Below are positions 1 through 7,916 of a stretch of DNA of 64,000 nucleotides, one piece after another. The stretch is from Citreicoccus inhibens (GTDB lineage: Bacteria > Myxococcota > Myxococcia > Myxococcales > Myxococcaceae), in the NCBI RefSeq assembly GCF_019039035.1, contig NZ_JAHNZT010000003.1, positions 392,666 to 456,665 of the forward strand. Direction: 5' to 3'. Within the stretch, counting starts at the first letter, position 1, and every line of letters begins with the position of its first letter. The translations under genes and the position numbers were made by a program. The notes below the pieces were generated by a model. The model searched no databases. It was not told the DNA's origin and saw only the letters and a program-made list of their open reading frames with translations.

Positions 1-1
1 C

Positions 2-805
2 AACCACCGCATCGGGCCCAACCGCATGCACGTGACGCTGTCGCGAGAACTGGCCTCGCGAGGCTTCGTGGCCATGCGCCTGGACATCGGCGGCGTGGGA
101 GACAGCCCTCCGGCGCCCGGCGAGCCAGAGCATCCGCTCTATTCGAAGGCCTCCGTGCGAGACATCCAGGAGGCCATGGACTGGCTGGGCGAGTCGTACG
201 GCCTGCGCCGCCACGTGGTGGCCTCGGTGTGCTCGGGCGCGTTCCTCACCTTCCACGCGAGCGTGGCGGATGAGCGGGTGGCGGGCCACATCCTCATCAA
301 CCCGCAGACCTTCGTCTGGCGCGCGGGCGACTCGCTCGTCATCCGCCAGCGCGAGCAGCGGCCCGCGTACGAGACGTCGTTCAAGTCCACGCGCTTCTAC
401 CGCAGCGCGGCGCTCCAGAAGGAGACGTGGCGACGGTTGATGCGCGGCGAAATCCAGGTGAAGCGCATCGCGCGGGAGATGCTGTCACGCGCCATGAAGC
501 AGGCGCAGACCCTGCCGTTGCCGGGGCCGCTCCAGAGCCCCGAGCAACGCCAGCACCAGGACGTGCGCCACGCCTTCGTGGCGTTGGCGGACCGGGGCCT
601 GGAGTCGCTGCTCGTCTACAGCGCCAACGACGGTGGACTCGATGTCATCGAGCGCTACCTGGGCCCTCACGCGCGCAAGCTGGCGCGTCGTCCCAACTTC
701 CGCTTCGAGGTGGTGGACGGCGCGGACCACACCTTCACGCCCCTGTGGGCCCAGGCCCATCTGGGTCAGCTCATCCTGAGCTTCATCACTCGGAAGTTTG
801 GCTGA
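2..805 (+). CDS. Alpha/beta hydrolase, 5'-truncated by the window edge
   Basis: The frame is open from base 2 through the ATG at 26. The residues before that ATG (NHRIGPNR) look like the conserved segment that precedes the first helix in serine-aminopeptidase/exosortase-associated hydrolases, so the real start is upstream of the window and the ATG is internal. 267 residues are visible. The nucleophile elbow reads S-V-C-S-G, which puts a cysteine rather than serine at the centre. The acid is probably the Asp in SANDGG and the base the His in GADHTF, both near the C-terminus at normal spacing. The substrate cannot be told. The last 20 bases overlap the convergent hydrolase gene on the other strand. 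The family call is sound; whether the enzyme is active is inference. Confidence 0.75.
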   Translation, partial: NHRIGPNRMHVTLSRELASRGFVAMRLDIGGVGDSPPAPGEPEHPLYSKASVRDIQEAMDWLGESYGLRRHVVASVCSGAFLTFHASVADERVAGHILINPQTFVWRAGDSLVIRQREQRPAYETSFKSTRFYRSAALQKETWRRLMRGEIQVKRIAREMLSRAMKQAQTLPLPGPLQSPEQRQHQDVRHAFVALADRGLESLLVYSANDGGLDVIERYLGPHARKLARRPNFRFEVVDGADHTFTPLWAQAHLGQLILSFITRKFG

Positions 806-1697
806 GCTGGGGCTCGCGCGGGGCGAGGGACTTGTCGAAGAAGTCCCCCACCCGGGCCAGATACGCGTCGCCGTCGGGCGTCTGCGCGTAGTGCCCATGC
901 CCCGCCCCGGGCACGAGCAGCAGGGTCCGAGGCTCTCCCGCGAGCGAGAACAAGCGCCTCGCCATGTCCGGAGGCACGGCGCGGTCCTCCGTGCCAGCGA
1001 TGAGCAGCAACGGGCGGGGCGCGAGCTTCCCCACCACCACCTCGGGGCGCAGGTCGTCCAAGGCGAGCCCCGCATGGCGCGCGGCGAGGACGGCGGGCAC
1101 GGACGTCACGGGCCCCCACGCTCCGAACTCGTGGGTGAGCTGCGCGTCCAAGCGGGTGAAGGCCCCCGCCAGCGCCACCGCCGCCACGCGCGCATCCTCG
1201 GAGGCCACGCGCGCGGCCACCGCGCTGCCCATGGAGAAGCCGAAGAGGCCCAGGCGCGACGGATCCACCTCGGGCTGATGCGCGAGGAAGTCGAGGCCCG
1301 CGCGCACCGCGGCCCGATGCTCCGCGCCCCACGTCGCGGGCCCCGGGCTCTCTCCATGCCCCGGCATGTCGAGCAGCAGCACGCCATGCCCTCGACGGGC
1401 CAGCGCCGCCGCCTCGTGGACGAGGTCGAGCCGGGTGGAGGGCGAGCCATGCACCAGGACGATGGCCGAGCCCACGCGGGGCGCCACGTACCAGCCCTGA
1501 ACCTCGGCGCCCGCGTCGAAGGTGAGCGTGACGTCACGCGGCTGGAAGTCCGAGGGGAGACCGGCGCGCGAGGCGGAGGTGAACGCGGGATGGAGCGCCG
1601 CGCGTTCATAGCGATACGTCCGCCACGCCTTCACGCCCACGACCGCGCAGCCTCCCAGCACACCCGCCAGCAGCCACATGAGCCATCTCGTTCGCAT
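786..1697 (-). CDS. Alpha/beta hydrolase with lipoprotein-type signal
   Basis: A 303-aa hydrolase with a complete triad: oxyanion segment VHGSPS, nucleophile elbow GFSMG, acid in GTEDRAVP and base in GAGHGHY. The N-terminus (MRTRWLMWLLAGVLGGC) is a short charged start, hydrophobic core and an L-G-G-C lipobox, so the mature protein is probably lipidated and held at a membrane facing the periplasm. The start was taken at the ATG opening this signal; an in-frame ATG six codons upstream (1715) is possible but would lengthen the signal. It resembles the 'BAAT/DUF1749-like' serine hydrolases that act on small esters or peptides; no substrate can be assigned. It overlaps the preceding convergent gene by 20 bases. 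Confidence 0.78.
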   Translation of the reverse strand: MRTRWLMWLLAGVLGGCAVVGVKAWRTYRYERAALHPAFTSASRAGLPSDFQPRDVTLTFDAGAEVQGWYVAPRVGSAIVLVHGSPSTRLDLVHEAAALARRGHGVLLLDMPGHGESPGPATWGAEHRAAVRAGLDFLAHQPEVDPSRLGLFGFSMGSAVAARVASEDARVAAVALAGAFTRLDAQLTHEFGAWGPVTSVPAVLAARHAGLALDDLRPEVVVGKLAPRPLLLIAGTEDRAVPPDMARRLFSLAGEPRTLLLVPGAGHGHYAQTPDGDAYLARVGDFFDKSLAPREPQLSQTSE

Positions 1698-1767
1698 GAG
1701 CCCGTCCGGGGGCACATGCTGTCATGAGCAACGTTCCCGCGCGCGGCCACGACGGGCCGCTGCGCGC

Positions 1768-4116
1768 TCAGTTGGCGGAGAAGCTCATTCGCGCGCTGCC
1801 CTCGGCGCACTTCACCTCCACCCATGACAGGTCGGTGTCCAGTTCCACCCCGTCCTGACGGAAGCGAGCCAGGGCGATGCTCTCCTGGTCGCCCGCCGCG
1901 AGGTGAGCCAACCGGTACTGCTTGTTGTTGGCCAGGCGCAGGTCACAGGACGTCCACGGGCGCGTCTCCAGGTTATGAATCACGAGCCGCTTGAGCGGCC
2001 CGATTCCACCGAGCACCACGCGCCCCTTGAGCGACTTCGCGACCGCGGGGACCGCGACGGGAGCAGGCGGAGCGGTCGCGGCCACGGGAGCCACCGCGGG
2101 AGCATTGGGAGCCGGAGCCGCGCGAGGAGGGCGACGGCGATTGCCACGGTCCTCCGCCACGGGCTGCGCCCGAGGAACGAACAGCTTCACGCCAGCAGGA
2201 GGGGCCTCGTCCGCGTGAAGCCGCGACAGGTGCTCGCCGCTGATCTCCATCACCAAGGCCTTGCCGAAGCGAGCCCGGCGGCCATCCGCGCCGGGAGGAC
2301 CCACCAGGTCGATCTCCGTGCCCTTGCGCAGCCCATCCAGACGACCCGCGCGAACGTAGAGCTGTCCGCCGTCCTCGAGGACCTCATGGAACGCGCTGGC
2401 CTCGTCGGACCCGGGCACAGATTCGCTCCGAGCGGAGTCCTCGGCTCCGCGAGGAGCGGCATCGGCATCACGCGTCGGAGCCGCGTTCGCGCGAGCCATG
2501 GCATCAGCTCCGCGCCCAGGCACCTCATTCGAGCGAGCCGGCAGAGCGCCTTGGGGTGTGGGCTCGACGCGAGCGACCGGCGCCGCGCCACTCCCGTTGC
2601 GCATCATCACCACCGAGACCAGCGCGAACGCGAGCACTCCGCACACCCCGAGGAGCGCCAGCATCGTCGCGCGCTGTCGCCGAGCGTCCGGCGGATTCTG
2701 CGCCGCCCCCGTCATCGCGGGTGAACTGGCGGCGGTCGCGGTTTGCAGGCCGGGTGAACTCGAAGCAGGGCTCCCCCCTGATGCACCGGAGGTCGCGGAG
2801 ACGTTCGCCTGAGGCTGCATCGCCCCCGAAGCAGCCACGCCCCCTCCCGTCCCCGAGATGGCAAAGGCCGAGGTGCCACCACTCTGCGCGGACGCGGCGG
2901 GAGTGAGCGAGCCCCCTTCGTGCCCCGTGGCTCCGGAAGCGCCGCTGCCTCCCTGCATCCCGACCGCGGCGGGCGTGGACGCGTTGCCGCCGTGCGCGCC
3001 CGACGATGCCGCTCCGCCTGGAGAGAAGGTCCCACCGCGCCCCTGCGATGAAGAAGACATCCCAGGCACGGCCGCGCCTCCCGAGCCCTCTCGCACGTAT
3101 GTCCCCGCCATCTCTGCGGCGTGGACATCGGGCGCGGTGGGCAGACGGCGGCTGAGCGTGGAGATGAGCCGGCGCTGCTCGGCGAACTCCTCCGGGCAGA
3201 GGTCGCGCAGGTACGTGCCCACCTCCTCCGCCCCCGCTCGCTCGTGCCAGCGGATGGCCTCTTCATTCAGCGCCCGCGCGAAGTCATCGGCGCGGGCGTA
3301 ACGGTCGTTGACCTCGGGCGCCAGCGCGCGATGCACCACCCTGTCGAGCGAGGCGGGAATCTCCGGCCGCACCGAGCGCACCGACGGGATGTTCGGCCGC
3401 GCCATCGCGGCGATCATCTGGCCCACCGACTCCGCGTCGAACAGGCGACGACCCGCCAACATCTCCCAGACCACCACGCCACACGAGTAGATGTCGCTGC
3501 GGTGGTCCAGCTGCTCCGCGCGCGCCTGCTCCGGAGACATGTAGCCCAGCTTGCCCATCACCGTGGACGGCAGCGTGTGCGCGCTCCCCGCCGCGCTCTT
3601 CGCGAGTCCGAAGTCGATGACCTTGGTCTCGCCTTCGTAGGACACCATCACGTTGTGAGGTGACACGTCGCGATGGACGATGCCCAACGACAGCCCATCC
3701 GGGCCCACCTTGCGGTGCGCATAGCCCAGCGCCTCGGCCACGTGCTGACCGATGTGGAGCGCGATGGGAATGGGCAGGGGCGCGTTCACCTGCGAGGCGC
3801 GCCCCAGCACGCGCGACAAGTCCACGCCGGGCACGTACTCCATCGCCATGAAGAGCGTGCCGGCGACCTCGCCCAGGTCATACACCTGCGCGATGTTCGA
3901 GTGCTGGAGGTGCACGAGCAGCCGCGCCTCGTGCTGGAAACGTTGGACGAACTGAGGGTCCGCCCCCATCCGCGGCAGGATGGTCTTGAGGACATACAGC
4001 TTCTCGAAGCCTCCCGCGCCCACGAGACTGGCGAGGTGGACTTCGCCCATCCCGCCTTGTCCCAGGCGATGAATGAGCTGGTATCGACCAAAGGTGGTGG
4101 GAGGGGTCTCTGACAT
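1768..4116 (-). CDS. Membrane-anchored Ser/Thr protein kinase (PknB/Pkn type)
   Basis: A 782-aa eukaryotic-type kinase. The catalytic domain occupies about residues 10-290: Gly-rich loop GQGGMGEV at 19-26, ATP lysine in VLK (K44), helix-C Glu near 63, catalytic loop HRDVSPHN with D150, DFG with D168 and SPE at 194-196, so it should be active. The 'VSPHN' form of the loop (instead of KPEN) is common in myxobacterial Pkn proteins. Residues 345-480 are a long Gly/Ser/Ala-rich linker, 484-505 a single transmembrane helix, and the 275-residue C-terminal part should lie in the periplasm. That part has a beta-rich segment around 575-650, a Pro/Ala-rich spacer and a second small domain, and probably senses something in the envelope. 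Its -10 element leaves a leader of about 4 bases. Divergent genes lie upstream. Confidence 0.92.
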   Translation of the reverse strand: MSETPPTTFGRYQLIHRLGQGGMGEVHLASLVGAGGFEKLYVLKTILPRMGADPQFVQRFQHEARLLVHLQHSNIAQVYDLGEVAGTLFMAMEYVPGVDLSRVLGRASQVNAPLPIPIALHIGQHVAEALGYAHRKVGPDGLSLGIVHRDVSPHNVMVSYEGETKVIDFGLAKSAAGSAHTLPSTVMGKLGYMSPEQARAEQLDHRSDIYSCGVVVWEMLAGRRLFDAESVGQMIAAMARPNIPSVRSVRPEIPASLDRVVHRALAPEVNDRYARADDFARALNEEAIRWHERAGAEEVGTYLRDLCPEEFAEQRRLISTLSRRLPTAPDVHAAEMAGTYVREGSGGAAVPGMSSSSQGRGGTFSPGGAASSGAHGGNASTPAAVGMQGGSGASGATGHEGGSLTPAASAQSGGTSAFAISGTGGGVAASGAMQPQANVSATSGASGGSPASSSPGLQTATAASSPAMTGAAQNPPDARRQRATMLALLGVCGVLAFALVSVVMMRNGSGAAPVARVEPTPQGALPARSNEVPGRGADAMARANAAPTRDADAAPRGAEDSARSESVPGSDEASAFHEVLEDGGQLYVRAGRLDGLRKGTEIDLVGPPGADGRRARFGKALVMEISGEHLSRLHADEAPPAGVKLFVPRAQPVAEDRGNRRRPPRAAPAPNAPAVAPVAATAPPAPVAVPAVAKSLKGRVVLGGIGPLKRLVIHNLETRPWTSCDLRLANNKQYRLAHLAAGDQESIALARFRQDGVELDTDLSWVEVKCAEGSARMSFSAN

Positions 4117-4126
4117 GGCCGCGCAG

Positions 4127-4132
4127 CCTATA
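4127..4132 (-). promoter_or_regulatory. -10 hexamer of the Ser/Thr kinase gene
   Basis: TATAGG on the minus strand, 10 bases before the kinase ATG. Transcription from it would begin about 4 bases before the start codon. No good -35 is visible because the upstream DNA is occupied by perfect inverted repeats. Same geometry as several other genes in this window. Confidence 0.45.
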
Positions 4133-4145
4133 CCGCGCGGCCTGG

Positions 4146-4169
4146 CTGACGCGCGGGTCCGCGCGTCAG
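4146..4169. repeat. Perfect inverted repeat, 11-bp arms, 2-base loop
   Basis: CTGACGCGCGG, then GT, then CCGCGCGTCAG: a perfect 24-base palindrome. It lies 30 bases upstream of the kinase start and downstream of the 36-aa minus-strand ORF. It could end the small ORF's transcript, or serve as an operator for the kinase gene. There is no T-run after it. Confidence 0.6.
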
Positions 4170-4174
4170 GCTGG

Positions 4175-4194
4175 GCTTCCCGCGCACGGGAAGC
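4175..4194. terminator. Perfect hairpin just after the 36-aa ORF
   Basis: GCTTCCCG, loop CGCA, CGGGAAGC: perfect 8-bp arms. On the minus strand it begins 6 bases after the TAG of the 36-aa ORF, where a terminator or 3'-protective stem would sit. No U-tract follows, as is usual in very GC-rich DNA, so termination strength is uncertain. Confidence 0.5.
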
Positions 4195-4199
4195 AGTCG

Positions 4200-4310
4200 C
4201 TATCGGGCGCCGCCCGACTTCCAGCGGCGCTGCTTACGGCGGGGACGCGCGACCACCGCGACCCACAGCACAAGCAGTGCCGGAACAAACAATTGAAGGG
4301 TTTGGATCAT
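4200..4310 (-). CDS. Putative 36-aa single-span membrane protein
   Basis: A short minus-strand ORF with ATG at 4310 and TAG at 4200. A strong Shine-Dalgarno stretch (GGGGGGAG) lies 5 bases upstream of the ATG. The product begins MIQTLQLFVPALLVLWVAVV: a hydrophobic helix of about 17 residues. This is followed by a strongly basic tail (ARPRRKQRRW, then KSGGAR), the 'positive-inside' arrangement of a small inner-membrane protein with its C-terminus in the cytoplasm. Perfect hairpins follow the stop codon. It sits between the divergent kinase and nucleotidyltransferase genes and is transcribed in the same direction as the kinase. I do not recognise a family. The ribosome site, helix and tail make it more likely real than chance, but conservation has not been tested. 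Confidence 0.55.
   Translation of the reverse strand: MIQTLQLFVPALLVLWVAVVARPRRKQRRWKSGGAR
4203..4232. repeat. Two further short palindromes
   Basis: TCGGGCG-C-CGCCCGA at 4203-4217 and CAGCG-G-CGCTG at 4222-4232 continue the run of inverted repeats begun at 4146. They fall inside the last codons of the 36-aa ORF on the minus strand, so they may be partly a by-product of Arg/Gly/Ser codons. Confidence 0.4.
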
Positions 4311-4380
4311 CTATCTCCCCCCGAAATATGGAGCCCGGGTCTGACGTGTCCGCGCGCCGGTTCCTGATTCGCGCGCGGGC

Positions 4381-4386
4381 TATAAA
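4381..4386 (+). promoter_or_regulatory. -10 hexamer TATAAA, leaderless start of the nucleotidyltransferase pair
   Basis: TATAAA ends 6 bases before the ATG at 4393. A normal 7-base distance from -10 to +1 puts transcription start exactly on that ATG, so the message would be leaderless. No Shine-Dalgarno site is present, which agrees. Confidence 0.55.
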
Positions 4387-4392
4387 GCGCCC

Positions 4393-5682
4393 ATGGCCGA
4401 GTCCTCCGACGAGCTGTCCGCTTCCTCACGCATCCGGGGCCTGGAGCAGGTCGACCGGCTCTCCATACCCCTCCCACATGGCACCGAGGTGACAACGCGC
4501 GTGGAGCGTCTGGCCTCGGGCGGACGGCGCATTCCCCAGGGCGTGGTGGGGCGCGTGGTGCGCACGCGGGACGGCGGCTGCGACGTGCAGATCGTCGGTG
4601 TCGGAGAGGTCTGGTATGCCCGCGAGGAGCTGGTCCCTCGGCGCCCGGGACAGGTGCGGTTCGCCCACCGGCGCGAGGCGGCGTGGACCGCGCTCACGCC
4701 GTGTGTCGTCCTCGAAACACGCGTGGGCAGCCACGCCTGGGGCCTGGCCGATGAGAACTCGGACGTGGATCTGCGCGGCGTGTTCGCCTTGCCCTTGTCA
4801 TGGACGCTCGGGCTGGGAGAGCCGCCGGTGGACCTCGTGTCCGCTGACGGCAGCACCACCTACTGGGAGGTGCGCAAGACGGTCGAGCAGGCCCTGCGCG
4901 CCGACCCCAACACGTTGGAGACGCTGTTCGTCCCCGGCGTCCGGGCCCTGGACGAAACGGGCGCGTGGCTGCTCGAGACGCGGGGCGCGTTCGTGTCGCG
5001 GGCCATCTTCGGCAGCTTCGGGCGCTACGCCATGAGCCAGCTCGACAAGCTCACCCGGAGCCAGCGGCTCGCCGAGCACCGGGACCTCGTGCTCGGTTGG
5101 CTGTGCGAGGAACCCGCCCCAGACCTGGACGAGGTGGCCCGGCGGCTCGCGGCCCTGTCTCCGCGCGCCGCGCCCACCGAGCAGGAGGGATTGCTCGCGG
5201 CCCGCACGTACATCAAGCAGCTCTACCGCTCGCTGTCGGATCAGGGCCTGCTCGCGAGCAACGACTTCGTGGCGCTCGCGGCCTACGCGCGCGGCGGCGG
5301 ACAGCGACCGCCCACGGCGCGCGAGCTGCGCCCGAAGAACGCCTACAACCTGCTGCGGCTGGTGGCGCTGGCCACGAACTGGCTGCGCGAGGGAGAGCCC
5401 ACCTTCGCGGCGACCGGAGCCCTGCGCACGCGGCTGCTGGACATCAAGCAGGGCCGCGTCCCGTTGGAGGACGTGCTGCGCGACGCCGAGGCGATGGCGC
5501 CGGAGTTGGAAGAGGCCCACCGGACGAGTCGCCTGCCCGAGCATCCCGACTATGGTCGCGCGGACGAACTCTTGCGGCGCGTGCGCCACGAGGTGGCCCG
5601 GCGCGGGGTGCTCCAGGTACCCGGGCCGCTGGGTCGAGACGCGCCAGAAGCTCCGGCGCTGGAATGGAAGGACATGGAATGA
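4393..5682 (+). CDS. Pol-beta-superfamily nucleotidyltransferase, RlaP/YcgL type (first of a pair)
   Basis: A 429-aa protein. After about 110 residues of N-terminal region it carries the minimal nucleotidyltransferase signature GSHAWGLADENSDVDLRGVF: the G-S with two Asp of a D-x-D metal site. The rest, with segments such as STTYWEVRKTVEQALRADPNTLETLF, matches the COG3541/PF10127 predicted nucleotidyltransferases, some of which occur in RNA-repair operons. Residues 1-100 form a small separate domain (KOW/SH3-like spacing around GVVGRVVRTRDGGCDVQ) that is not part of the usual fold. Its stop overlaps the start of the second nucleotidyltransferase (ATGA), so the two are probably made in equal amounts. 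Expected role: transfer of a nucleotide to RNA, protein or a small molecule; the acceptor is unknown. Confidence 0.85.
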   Translation: MAESSDELSASSRIRGLEQVDRLSIPLPHGTEVTTRVERLASGGRRIPQGVVGRVVRTRDGGCDVQIVGVGEVWYAREELVPRRPGQVRFAHRREAAWTALTPCVVLETRVGSHAWGLADENSDVDLRGVFALPLSWTLGLGEPPVDLVSADGSTTYWEVRKTVEQALRADPNTLETLFVPGVRALDETGAWLLETRGAFVSRAIFGSFGRYAMSQLDKLTRSQRLAEHRDLVLGWLCEEPAPDLDEVARRLAALSPRAAPTEQEGLLAARTYIKQLYRSLSDQGLLASNDFVALAAYARGGGQRPPTARELRPKNAYNLLRLVALATNWLREGEPTFAATGALRTRLLDIKQGRVPLEDVLRDAEAMAPELEEAHRTSRLPEHPDYGRADELLRRVRHEVARRGVLQVPGPLGRDAPEAPALEWKDME

Positions 5683-6485
5683 AAGGCACGTTGACGGACC
5701 ATCAGCGACGCATCGCGGACCGCGCGCTCGACGAGGAATCGGCGCGCCGCGAGCACCTGGTCATCTCGCTGTCCGGCGCGCACGCGTATGGGTTCCCATC
5801 CCCCGACAGCGACCTGGACTTGAAGTGCATCCACGTGGAGTCCACGAGCACGCTCCTGGCGCTCACCCCGCGCATCGTGCCGGCCGAGCGCCTGGAGATC
5901 ATCGAGGGCGTGGAGGTGGACTATTCGTCCAATGAGTTGCAGCCGGCGCTGCTCGGCATCCTCCAGGGCAATGGCAACTATCTGGAGCGCGTGTTGGACG
6001 CCATTCCACTGCGCACCTCACCCACGCTCGAATCGCTGCGGCCTCGCGTGCGCGCGGTGCTCTCACGCCGGTTGTACCGGCACTACCGCGGCTTCGCGTC
6101 CGGCCAGCTTCGCGAGTGGGAGAAGAGCGGGTTTCGCTCGGCCAAGCGGCTGCTCTATGTGCTGCGCACCGCGCTCACGGGCGCGCACGCGCTGCGCACC
6201 GGGCAGGTGCAGACCGACGTCACCGAACTGCTGGAGCCGTATGGCTTCGCGCCGGCCCACGCCCTGGTGGAGCAGAAGCTGCGCGGCGAGAAGAGCGAGC
6301 TGCCCGAGGCGCTCAGCCAGCACTGGCGCGGAGAAGTCGCGCGGGCCTTCCAGGTGCTCGATGACGCGCAGGTCGCGTCGGTGCTACCCGAGGAGCCTTC
6401 CGCGGAGAGCGTCGCCGCGCTGGAGCAGTGGTTGCTCGACGAGCGCCGCCGTCGCTGGGATGGCGCGCCACACGAGGAGCGCTGA
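5679..6485 (+). CDS. Pol-beta-superfamily nucleotidyltransferase, RlaP/YcgL type (second of a pair)
   Basis: The start is fixed by the ATGA overlap with the preceding stop; the frame is open far upstream, but that is the shadow of the first gene. The 268-aa product has the active-site signature SGAHAYGFPSPDSDLDLKCI near residue 30, with the D-x-D retained. The positions around it (IVPAERLEIIEGVEVDYSSNEL) match the same PF10127 family as its neighbour. The two proteins are clearly different in length and lack close identity, so this is an ancient pair rather than a recent duplication, probably a heteromeric enzyme. No RtcB ligase, kinase-phosphatase or HEN1 gene lies next to it, so a link to RNA repair is by family only. 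Confidence 0.85.
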   Translation: MKGTLTDHQRRIADRALDEESARREHLVISLSGAHAYGFPSPDSDLDLKCIHVESTSTLLALTPRIVPAERLEIIEGVEVDYSSNELQPALLGILQGNGNYLERVLDAIPLRTSPTLESLRPRVRAVLSRRLYRHYRGFASGQLREWEKSGFRSAKRLLYVLRTALTGAHALRTGQVQTDVTELLEPYGFAPAHALVEQKLRGEKSELPEALSQHWRGEVARAFQVLDDAQVASVLPEEPSAESVAALEQWLLDERRRRWDGAPHEER

Positions 6486-6542
6486 CGCGTTCGAGTGGGC
6501 CTCACCTTCCCGGTGACTCGGGCCTCTGGCATGTTGCCGCTC

Positions 6543-6920
6543 ATGGCCAGAGTCACCGGAATCGGGGGCGTCTTCTTCAAGTCGAAGACGGATCACAAGC
6601 AGCTCGCGGCCTGGTACGCCCGGCACTTGGGCTTGCGGCTCGAGGAGTGGGGCGGCGCAATCCTGAAGTGGCCCGAGGACACGGCCGAGGATCGCGGCCT
6701 CACCGTCTGGCACGTCGCGGAGAAGCGCAGCGAGTGGTTCAGCCCGAGCGAGTCGGGCTTCATGATCAACTACCGCGTGGATGACCTGGACGCGCTGCTC
6801 GCGCAGCTGCGCAAGGACGGCGTCCCGATTCTCAAGGGTCCGGAGTCCCACGACAACGGTCACTTCGCGTGGCTCCTGGATCCCGACGGCAACAAGCTGG
6901 AGCTGTGGCAGCCGCGATGA
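6543..6920 (+). CDS. VOC-superfamily protein (glyoxalase/bleomycin-resistance fold)
   Basis: A 125-aa single-domain protein with two beta-alpha-beta-beta-beta modules. The start at MARVTGIGGVFFKSKD-like residues matches the family; an in-frame ATG 16 codons earlier (6495) would add a tail unlike the family. The second module ends GHFAWLLDPDGNKLELWQP, the standard 'DPDGN.ELW' close with the metal-ligand Glu. The substrate is unknown; relatives are dioxygenases, lyases or antibiotic-binding proteins. It ends three bases before the convergent LysR gene. Confidence 0.85.
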   Translation: MARVTGIGGVFFKSKTDHKQLAAWYARHLGLRLEEWGGAILKWPEDTAEDRGLTVWHVAEKRSEWFSPSESGFMINYRVDDLDALLAQLRKDGVPILKGPESHDNGHFAWLLDPDGNKLELWQPR

Positions 6921-6923
6921 GCG

Positions 6924-7817
6924 CTACCCCTCGCCCGCCGGCAGACGCTGTCGGAGCGCCTCCACCACGTGGTCGCGGAACACCACCGTCTTGCGCGGCA
7001 GGTGCTGCGCGCTCGGCATGACCAGGTAGATGCTCCCGTTCAGCAGCGTCCACCGGGGCATCACGCGCACGAGCCGCCCCTCGCGCAGCTCCTTGTCCAC
7101 CAGGTAGGTGGGCAGCGCGCCGAGCCCCGCGCCGCGACAGAGGGCCTCGCGCACGAAGAACATGTCGTCCGCGACGAGCCGCGGGTTCTCCGGGAGCGAT
7201 ATCCGCCACGCGCGCTGCAATGAGATGCCACGCATGGAGGGCAGCATCACCCAGTCATGCGCGGCGAAGTCGCCCGGCCGACGGGGCGTGCCACGCGCCG
7301 CGAGATACGACGGCGCGGCGTACAGGTGCAGCGTCAGCGAACCCAGGCGCCGAGCCACCAGCCGGGAGTCCTTCAGCCCGTCCGCCATGCGGAACGCGAC
7401 GTCGAACCGCTCCTTCACCAGGTCCACGGTGCGCGAGGTGAGCACCACCTCCACACGAACCCGTGGATAGCGCCGGCCAAAGCCCGTCAGGATCTCCGCG
7501 AGCACCTCCGTGCCGAAGTCCGCCGTCGCGGTGACCCGCAGCGAGCCCGAGGGCTCCGCCTCCAGCTCCGGCACGTCCGCCAGCGCGTCCTGGAGCGACT
7601 GGAGACGAGGCCCCATCCGCTCGTACAACGCTCGCCCCGCCGTGCTCAGCGCCACCGTGCGCGTCGTCCGGTGGAGCAGCCGCACGCCCAGCGTCCCCTC
7701 CAGCGCGGTGATGGCCCGGCTCACCGAGGACTTCGTCACGTCCAGCCGGCTCGCCGCCTCCGTGAAACTTCCCGTCTCCGCGACCGCCACGAAGACCGTC
7801 AGGTGGTTGAGGTCCAT
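6924..7817 (-). CDS. LysR-family transcriptional regulator
   Basis: 297 aa. The winged helix-turn-helix is at residues 1-60 (MDLNHLTVFVAVAETGSFT, then AASRLDVTKSSVSRAI), and the effector-binding half follows from about residue 90. The start is the ATG at 7817, with an excellent Shine-Dalgarno site (GGAGGA) 5 bases before it; the longer open frame upstream is not coding. It is divergent from an NmrA-like reductase gene across 99 bases, the usual layout for a LysR regulator and its target. CrgA/DsdC-like subfamilies with this N-terminus often control quinone- or aldehyde-reducing enzymes, which fits the neighbour. The ligand is unknown. Confidence 0.92.
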   Translation of the reverse strand: MDLNHLTVFVAVAETGSFTEAASRLDVTKSSVSRAITALEGTLGVRLLHRTTRTVALSTAGRALYERMGPRLQSLQDALADVPELEAEPSGSLRVTATADFGTEVLAEILTGFGRRYPRVRVEVVLTSRTVDLVKERFDVAFRMADGLKDSRLVARRLGSLTLHLYAAPSYLAARGTPRRPGDFAAHDWVMLPSMRGISLQRAWRISLPENPRLVADDMFFVREALCRGAGLGALPTYLVDKELREGRLVRVMPRWTLLNGSIYLVMPSAQHLPRKTVVFRDHVVEALRQRLPAGEG

Positions 7818-7855
7818 TGTTCCTCCAGCGCAACAGTGTAACGCGCGAGCGCGCA

Positions 7856-7872
7856 TTGCGCCTTGGGTGCAA
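7856..7872. promoter_or_regulatory. Interrupted palindrome, candidate LysR operator
   Basis: TTGCGCC-N3-GGTGCAA: 6 of 7 arm positions pair. It lies in the short region between the divergent LysR and NmrA-like genes, 44 bases before the reductase ATG. LysR proteins bind such dyads. Inference from position and symmetry only. Confidence 0.45.
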
Positions 7873-7916
7873 CAACGACACATAGGCGTCGAACCTCGCA
7901 GCCTGGAGTCCCCGCC

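Noticed and set aside
26..805. ATG at 26 as the start of the first hydrolase
   Set aside because: The frame is open to the window edge and the residues before it are conserved family sequence, so the start is further left.
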